NCBI RefSeq assembly: GCF_013141775.1
Contig: NZ_WHOB01000069.1
Span: forward strand, 124,001-188,000
From: Paenibacillus phytohabitans
GTDB lineage: Bacteria > Bacillota > Bacilli > Paenibacillales > Paenibacillaceae
Direction: 5' to 3'
DNA length: 64,000 bases
A program made the translations under genes and the position numbers. Position 1 is the first letter of the stretch, and each line of letters opens with the position of its first letter. The notes beneath the pieces were generated by a model. It had not been told where the DNA came from, made no database searches, and saw only the letters and a program-made list of their open reading frames with translations. Below, piece by piece: positions 59,500 to 64,000 of this stretch.

Positions 59500-59541
59500 A
59501 AACATATACGTACCAATATGAAACCGGGAGATGATTTCATT

Positions 59542-60993
59542 ATGTTAGCTTTTTTACAGAAGTTGGGTAAATCATTGATGCTACCAGTCGCCACATTGCC
59601 GGCGGCAGCGATTCTGCAAGGGTTCGCACTCATTAACTATGAGAAGGATTTCCATCTGGGGGCAGCAGGCAGATTCCTGAATCAATATGTTGCACCATTC
59701 CTTAATGCAGGCGCAGGTGCAATCTTCGGCAACCTTGCTCTAATCTTTGCCATTGGGGTGGCTATCGGATTCGCAGGGGATGCAGTGGCCGCGTTATCGG
59801 CACTCATAGCTTATCAGATTCTTGACAGTATTCTCAAAGTAATACCGGCCCAAATGCCGTTCATCGGTGACGATGTTAAGCTGAACATGGGTGTACTAGG
59901 CGGTATCTTTGCCGGAGCCTGGGCAGCATTCCTGTACAAGAAATATCACAATATCAAGATGCCGGATTGGCTTGGCTTCTTCGCAGGCAAACGTTTCGTT
60001 CCTATCATTACTGCAGTAACTACAATGGTTCTTGCTGTTCTGCTCGGTATGATTTGGAGTCCAATCCAGGATGTTATCAGTGACTTCGGTACCTGGGTCG
60101 TCGGTCTGGGAGCAGTAGGTGCATTTATCTTCGGCACCGCCAACCGTCTGTTGATTCCTTTTGGTCTGCATCATGTCATTAACGCAATTGCCTGGTTCCA
60201 GCTTGGTGATTTCACGAATGTTGCCGGAGATATTGTACACGGTGACCTGACGCGCTTCTTCGCCGGAGATAAATCTGCAGGGATATTCATGACAGGCTTC
60301 TTCCCGATTATGATGTTCGCACTGCCTGGCGCGGCGCTGGCATTTATTCATACCGCCAAGCCTGAGAAACGCAAAATGGTCGCTTCCATCTTTATCGGTT
60401 CGGCGATTGCCTCCTTCCTGACAGGTATTACTGAGCCATTGGAATTCTCTTTCATGTTCCTTGCACCGGCTCTGTATGTTGTACACGCTTTGCTTACCGG
60501 TTTTGCCGGATTCCTGATGTATGTGCTGGATGTGAAGCTCGGGTTCGGTTTCTCTGCCGGGTTAATTGACTACCTGCTTAATATGAAGCTCTCCACCAAT
60601 GCGTGGGTACTGATTCCTGTGGGGCTTGCATTCTTCGTTCTGTACTATGTACTGTTCCGGTTTATCATCGTCAAGTTCAACCTCAAAACACCTGGCCGTG
60701 AAGATGATACAGATGATGAACTGATTGACCTCGGCAAAGGTACAACAACCGTATCAGCTTCTTCCCGGGCTGCCAAGATTCTGGAGAACATCGGTGGCCC
60801 TGCGAACATCCGCAGCATCGATGCCTGCATTACCCGTCTGCGACTTAACGTTAACGATGACAAGGCGGTTAAGGACTCTGCACTTAAACAGCTTGGCGCT
60901 TCCGGTGTAATGAGACTGGGGCAAGGGGCTGTACAGATTGTATTCGGACCGCAGTCCGAGCAGATTAAGGATGATATCCAAAAGCTGATGTAA
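59542..60993 (+). CDS. PTS N-acetylglucosamine/glucose EIIBC component
   Basis: A 483-residue permease. EIIC spans about residues 1-385 with ten or so hydrophobic segments and the substrate motif GITEPLEFSFMF; EIIB is C-terminal with phosphorylated Cys429 in SIDACITRLRL. N-terminal MLAFLQKLGKSLMLPVATLP and GDLTRFFAGDKSAGIFMTGF are closer to NagE/NagP (N-acetylglucosamine) than to PtsG, so that substrate is favoured. ATG 59542 follows GGGAG by 12 bases; ATG 59518 has no ribosome site. Confidence 0.9.
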   Translation: MLAFLQKLGKSLMLPVATLPAAAILQGFALINYEKDFHLGAAGRFLNQYVAPFLNAGAGAIFGNLALIFAIGVAIGFAGDAVAALSALIAYQILDSILKVIPAQMPFIGDDVKLNMGVLGGIFAGAWAAFLYKKYHNIKMPDWLGFFAGKRFVPIITAVTTMVLAVLLGMIWSPIQDVISDFGTWVVGLGAVGAFIFGTANRLLIPFGLHHVINAIAWFQLGDFTNVAGDIVHGDLTRFFAGDKSAGIFMTGFFPIMMFALPGAALAFIHTAKPEKRKMVASIFIGSAIASFLTGITEPLEFSFMFLAPALYVVHALLTGFAGFLMYVLDVKLGFGFSAGLIDYLLNMKLSTNAWVLIPVGLAFFVLYYVLFRFIIVKFNLKTPGREDDTDDELIDLGKGTTTVSASSRAAKILENIGGPANIRSIDACITRLRLNVNDDKAVKDSALKQLGASGVMRLGQGAVQIVFGPQSEQIKDDIQKLM

Positions 60994-61018
60994 CTCTGCA
61001 GCGTAATAGTTATTCCGA

Positions 61019-61048
61019 AGCGGACATCTTGGATGTCTGCTTTTTTTT
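61019..61048 (+). terminator. Terminator of PTS operon
   Basis: AGCGGACATC-TTG-GATGTCTGCT followed by T7. Confidence 0.93.
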
Positions 61049-61058
61049 ATGCAAACTA

Positions 61059-61086
61059 TTGCAATATACACAATACCGAGTATAAT
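61059..61086 (+). promoter_or_regulatory. SigA promoter for small protein gene
   Basis: TTGCAA (61059-61064), 16-bp spacer, perfect TATAAT (61081-61086), 33 bases before the start codon. Confidence 0.65.
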
Positions 61087-61119
61087 ACTTGGTATAAAGA
61101 AATTAAGGAGTCGGTACAC

Positions 61120-61434
61120 ATGTCAATCGATGATTATCTGGATCTTCTAAATTACGCCATAGCAATTAACGATGAACAGTGGCAGGCTGATCTCCTGGAT
61201 CGCTTGAAGAACTATAAAGAGCTTGCGGAAGCACAGAAACAAGTGGATAGCGTAAGAGAGCTTTGGTCGCGGTTCGATCACATTAACTTCATGCTGCTGC
61301 AGTTATTCGATAAGCTGAGAGATCATGAGGATGATGAGGGTAGCGACCGGTGGAAAGAGCAGATTTGGGAGCTGAAGATGGAGCGGATTACCGTAGCCAA
61401 ACAGATTCAGGATCGGTATATCAAGATCAGATAG
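61120..61434 (+). CDS. Conserved hypothetical helical protein
   Basis: A 104-residue acidic, all-helical protein starting MSIDDYLDLLNYAIAINDEQ, with a coiled-coil middle (YKELAEAQKQVDSVRELWSR) and a basic end (TVAKQIQDRYIKIR). ATG 61120 follows AAGGAG. It seems to be a conserved Paenibacillus protein; I do not recognise a named domain. Confidence 0.72.
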   Translation: MSIDDYLDLLNYAIAINDEQWQADLLDRLKNYKELAEAQKQVDSVRELWSRFDHINFMLLQLFDKLRDHEDDEGSDRWKEQIWELKMERITVAKQIQDRYIKIR

Positions 61435-61595
61435 GCCAGGCAAGGGATACACGGAGATATAATAAGGTAGAAGATACAGAAATATAAATAAAAAATAGAC
61501 ATAAAAAATGGCATGCAGTTAGTCTGCTCTGCCATGATATGCGAATATACTGTTAGAGTGAATTTAGCGGATTCACTTCAACAACTTGCGGTCAC

Positions 61596-61814
61596 TTACT
61601 TGGACATTTGCATTCCTTCACGCATCATGGTCATACACATAGTCATCATTTCATCGCATTCCTGCATTTTCTTCATCATCATGTCCATATCCATGTCCAT
61701 GTCCATCATGCCCATTTCGGTCATTTTTTCCATGCACATCTTCATGTTCTTCATCTTGCACATCATGTCCTCCATACACATGTTCATCATCATTTCCATA
61801 CACATCTTTTCCAT
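61596..61814 (-). CDS. Methionine-rich small protein
   Basis: A 72-residue protein in which 33 residues are methionine and five are cysteine, the rest mainly E, D and K. M-x-x-M, MxM and CM steps are continuous (MEKMCMEMMMNMCMEDMM, MDMDMDMDMMMKKM). Such thioether-rich chains can bind Cu(I), as in Met-rich copper proteins, but no family is recognised. ATG 61814 is preceded by AGAGGTGGAG at good spacing on the minus strand. Because CAT is the complement of ATG, a plus-strand frame becomes histidine-rich; it lacks a ribosome site. Confidence 0.75.
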   Translation of the reverse strand: MEKMCMEMMMNMCMEDMMCKMKNMKMCMEKMTEMGMMDMDMDMDMMMKKMQECDEMMTMCMTMMREGMQMSK

Positions 61815-62034
61815 CGTTAGCTCCACCTCTCAATTTATAATAGCTTACACTTTTTAAATTACTATATTTTACCGCCCAGAGCAACCTGTCTATACTAAAT
61901 AGGTGCGTTTTTTCTTTAATTTTTGTCACATTTATGGATATTCTGACCTTGCGGATGGTAATTATCTGAATACTTAACATGGACATGTAGGGTACAGGTA
62001 GTGCCTGTTAATTGAATATTCATCGAACTTAAGG

Positions 62035-62056
62035 CCCCACTTTGTGGGGTTATTTT
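62035..62056. terminator. Short terminator-like hairpin
   Basis: CCCCAC-TTT-GTGGGG followed by TTATTTT. It lies in the 356-bp gap 61815-62170, where I see no gene. No plus-strand gene directly precedes it. Confidence 0.5.
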
Positions 62057-62170
62057 GCGTATCGGCAGCTCTTATGGTAAGAATGGGATGAATATTTGAA
62101 ACGGGAATGATACAAATATGCTTCAGCCTTCGTCTTACTTATAGCTGCAGCGGATAAGGAGGATTACCTG

Positions 62171-62686
62171 ATGGACATTCCGGAATCAGACAACTTTAAA
62201 TCGATTTTTTATACACATTATCCAATCGTGCGCCGAAAGCTGTCCGCGCTTGTAAGGGATGAGAGTGCAGCCGATGATTTGGCGCAGGAGGTATTTCTGA
62301 GACTGTACAGAAATCCGCCGGATGATCCCGAAGCTCTGGGAGCCTGGCTGCATAGAGTGCTTACACGGATCGGATACGATTACTTGAACAAGCAAGTGCG
62401 GGAGCGAAGACTGATTAATAAGCAGGAGTTAATGTACGACACAGATGCCTCAGCCCCTACGGGGGAAGAAGTAGTGCTGGGCAAGCTGGACCAGGAAGAT
62501 GTGCGGAGCTGGCTGGACGGGCTTCCCGAGCGGGACCGGCAGGCTCTGCTGCTTAAGTATTCGGGTTACAGCTATGCAGAGATCGCCGGAGAGCTCGGTG
62601 TGAAACCGCCGGTGGTAGGCACGCTGTTAAGCCGGGCTACCGCCAAATTGAAACAGCATGCGGTGAAGTCGCTTCCGCAAGAATAA
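62171..62686 (+). CDS. ECF-type RNA polymerase sigma factor
   Basis: A 171-residue sigma-70 family factor. Region 2 has ADDLAQEVFLRLYRNPPDDP and WLHRVLTRIGYDYLNKQVRE; region 4 has LPERDRQALLLKYSGYSYAE and ELGVKPPVVGTLLSRATAKL as the DNA-binding helix. Resembles SigX-like factors. ATG 62171 follows AAGGAGG. The next gene encodes its probable anti-sigma factor, 24 bases downstream. Confidence 0.92.
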   Translation: MDIPESDNFKSIFYTHYPIVRRKLSALVRDESAADDLAQEVFLRLYRNPPDDPEALGAWLHRVLTRIGYDYLNKQVRERRLINKQELMYDTDASAPTGEEVVLGKLDQEDVRSWLDGLPERDRQALLLKYSGYSYAEIAGELGVKPPVVGTLLSRATAKLKQHAVKSLPQE

Positions 62687-62709
62687 GATCATCCGGGAGG
62701 AATGAAGCA

Positions 62710-63834
62710 ATGAACAGTAGAGCAAACGGGAATTCTCAGCCCGTGGGAACAGACGAGGCATGGGCTAAATTGCAGGAGAAGCTCGGACAAGAACCGGTAA
62801 ATCCGGTTTGGGCCGAATGGGGCAAGCAGGAGGCAGCATTAGCGGCTCAAACAGAGGAAACTGTTATAACGGATTCTGCTGCAAGCGGAATCAATTCTAT
62901 ATCTTCAGTAAGAGCAAGAGAAAATACAGGTTCAGAGCTTCCGCAGAATTCCATCCGCAAATCACGCAGACCAGTGCTGAGCCGCAGCCGTAAGTGGGCT
63001 GCTGCCGCTGCAGGGGTTGCCATCTTCGCCGCTATTCTGGCTACTCCAGTAGGCAATACCGCCATGGCAGCTATTCTGAACCAGTTCCGGATGCAGGATG
63101 TAGCGGTAGTGGAAGAGAGCGATCTGCGCGATATGTTCTATCAGGTGAGCGGGGAAGGGGATTTCCACAAGACGATGAATTCCTTTGGCACCTTCTCGAT
63201 AGCTAACGGAACTGTCGAGGGCAAGCTACCGGTTGGGGAAATACAAGGAGTGCTGGGATATGAACCCCTGAAGGGCCAAGATATTACTGGTATGAAGACT
63301 GTAGAGGTGAGTCCGTCCCGTGATATTACCCTTACACTGAACGTGGATGAAGTGAATCAGGCGTTGAAGCGTGTAGGCTCGAACGATCTGCTGCCGGAGT
63401 CTGTGGACGGCAAACCGCTTACGCTGCATTTGCCCGAAATTGTGAATTATGACCTGTCTCCAGATCAGGAGCATTGGGCTACCCTGTCACAGATGAATAC
63501 ACCTGTAGTTACCGTTGATCCTTCTATAGATATAGATGAAGCGTTGGATGCGGTAGTTAACTTTCCGTTAATTCCCGATTATCTGAGAAGCGACCTGCAG
63601 AAGAGCCGGATTCTGTCCGGTGATATTCCGATGCCGCTGATAAAGGGAAGCAATGATGAACAGATTACGGTGGCCGACACCCCTGTTATTCTAACCGAAA
63701 TGAAGTTCAGCAGAGGCTATAGCTATTCTGCAGTCTGGGTACAGGATGGTCAGATGCTCCAGCTTACGGGCGGAGATGTCTATCCGGATAGAGACAAGTT
63801 CATTCAGAAGGTACAGGAGTTGATCACACAATGA
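62710..63834 (+). CDS. Probable membrane anti-sigma factor (DUF4367-like)
   Basis: A 374-residue protein: a cytosolic N-terminus of about 95 residues (TDEAWAKLQEKLGQEPVNPV, a likely sigma-binding part), one membrane helix (about 97-118, WAAAAAGVAIFAAILATPVG), and a 255-residue external domain with several DUF4367-like features. Position after an ECF sigma factor supports an anti-sigma role. GGGAGG precedes ATG 62710. The stop overlaps the start of the ABC ATPase gene (ATGA), so the transporter is part of the same operon. Confidence 0.8.
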   Translation: MNSRANGNSQPVGTDEAWAKLQEKLGQEPVNPVWAEWGKQEAALAAQTEETVITDSAASGINSISSVRARENTGSELPQNSIRKSRRPVLSRSRKWAAAAAGVAIFAAILATPVGNTAMAAILNQFRMQDVAVVEESDLRDMFYQVSGEGDFHKTMNSFGTFSIANGTVEGKLPVGEIQGVLGYEPLKGQDITGMKTVEVSPSRDITLTLNVDEVNQALKRVGSNDLLPESVDGKPLTLHLPEIVNYDLSPDQEHWATLSQMNTPVVTVDPSIDIDEALDAVVNFPLIPDYLRSDLQKSRILSGDIPMPLIKGSNDEQITVADTPVILTEMKFSRGYSYSAVWVQDGQMLQLTGGDVYPDRDKFIQKVQELITQ

Positions 63835-64000
63835 GCAGCGTACCTGCGATTGATGCTAACGCCCTGACCAAAGAGTATACTAATGGACGCGGTTGCCGGG
63901 ATGTTACCATCACTGTGGGGAAAGGGGAAGCCTTCGGCTTCCTCGGCCCCAACGGTGCCGGCAAGAGCACCTTCGTCAAAATGCTGGTGGGACTCATCTC
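63831..64000 (+). CDS. ABC transporter ATP-binding protein, 5' part
   Basis: The first 56 residues of an ABC ATPase, cut by the window end. MSSVPAIDANALTKEY leads the nucleotide-binding domain; Walker A is LGPNGAGKSTFVKML. ATG 63831 overlaps the anti-sigma stop by 4 bases. It is likely an exporter under the control of the ECF sigma factor at 62171. Confidence 0.92.
   Translation, partial: MSSVPAIDANALTKEYTNGRGCRDVTITVGKGEAFGFLGPNGAGKSTFVKMLVGLI

Noticed and set aside
61608..61820. Histidine-rich plus-strand protein
   Set aside because: No ribosome site. It is the complement of the methionine-rich gene, which has a good one.

Overview
The window looks like a chromosomal segment of a Paenibacillus-type spore-forming Firmicute. 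The evidence is the gene order rsmD-coaD-ylbJ-ylbL-ylbM-yceD-rpmF, then fapR-plsX-fab genes-acpP-rnc-smc-ftsY (the arrangement of the Bacillus subtilis ylb and fab regions), strong AGGAGG ribosome binding sites, sporulation-linked small proteins (two YjcZ-like, YlbJ, YteA-like), and moderate GC with purine-rich coding strands. The species assignment is inference; no rRNA or tRNA gene was seen.

Layout. 0-5.2 kb: mixed single genes (DUF975 membrane protein, nuclease-fold/winged-helix protein, double rhodanese, kinase-like phosphotransferase, crystallin-like protein), a 52-bp palindromic tandem array and a decayed ECF sigma factor gene that has no intact reading frame. 5.4-9.0 kb: a five-gene GntR/two-ABC-transporter operon resembling ytr operons. 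9.1-18.4 kb: c-di-GMP genes (PilZ, diguanylate cyclase), a pentapeptide-repeat protein, a phage-type endolysin/holin pair flanked by YjcZ-like small proteins, a GNAT acetyltransferase and a secreted hydrolase. 18.6-24.4 kb: rsmD, coaD, ylbJ, ylbL, ylbM, yceD, rpmF on alternating strands with convergent overlaps. 24.6-36.6 kb: the FapR-controlled fatty acid and phospholipid cluster, with fabH and fabF inside it, running into rnc, smc and ftsY; a clear FapR operator lies at 24594-24610.

36.6-38.1 kb is gene-free and filled with repeats: a 51-bp array, microsatellites and a 179-bp four-box element. 38.1-41.5 kb: the ATP-grasp/alpha-E/transglutaminase trio. 41.6-47.1 kb: two SDR genes, a TetR regulator with matching operators at its own gene and at the second SDR gene, and small conserved proteins. 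47.6-51.5 kb: HrpB helicase, a stress-type protein behind a SigB-like promoter, and a GNAT gene.

51.5-53.4 kb is a second gene-free, AT-rich region with a 265-bp duplication carrying 11-bp repeats, a second copy of the 179-bp element at identical internal spacing, and four of the five copies of a co-oriented 18-bp motif. It leads directly into a gene whose product closely resembles the B. subtilis replication terminator protein RTP. 53.8-64 kb: YteA-like and DivIVA/GpsB-like proteins, a large hybrid histidine kinase, a glcT-EIIA-EIIBC PTS operon behind a RAT/terminator leader, a small protein with 46 percent methionine, and an ECF sigma/anti-sigma pair that starts an ABC transporter operon cut by the window end.

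The most unusual content is (1) the RTP homologue with its nearby repeated motif, (2) several sequence-unrelated repeat families that share a 50-52-bp box spacing, and (3) the methionine-rich protein.
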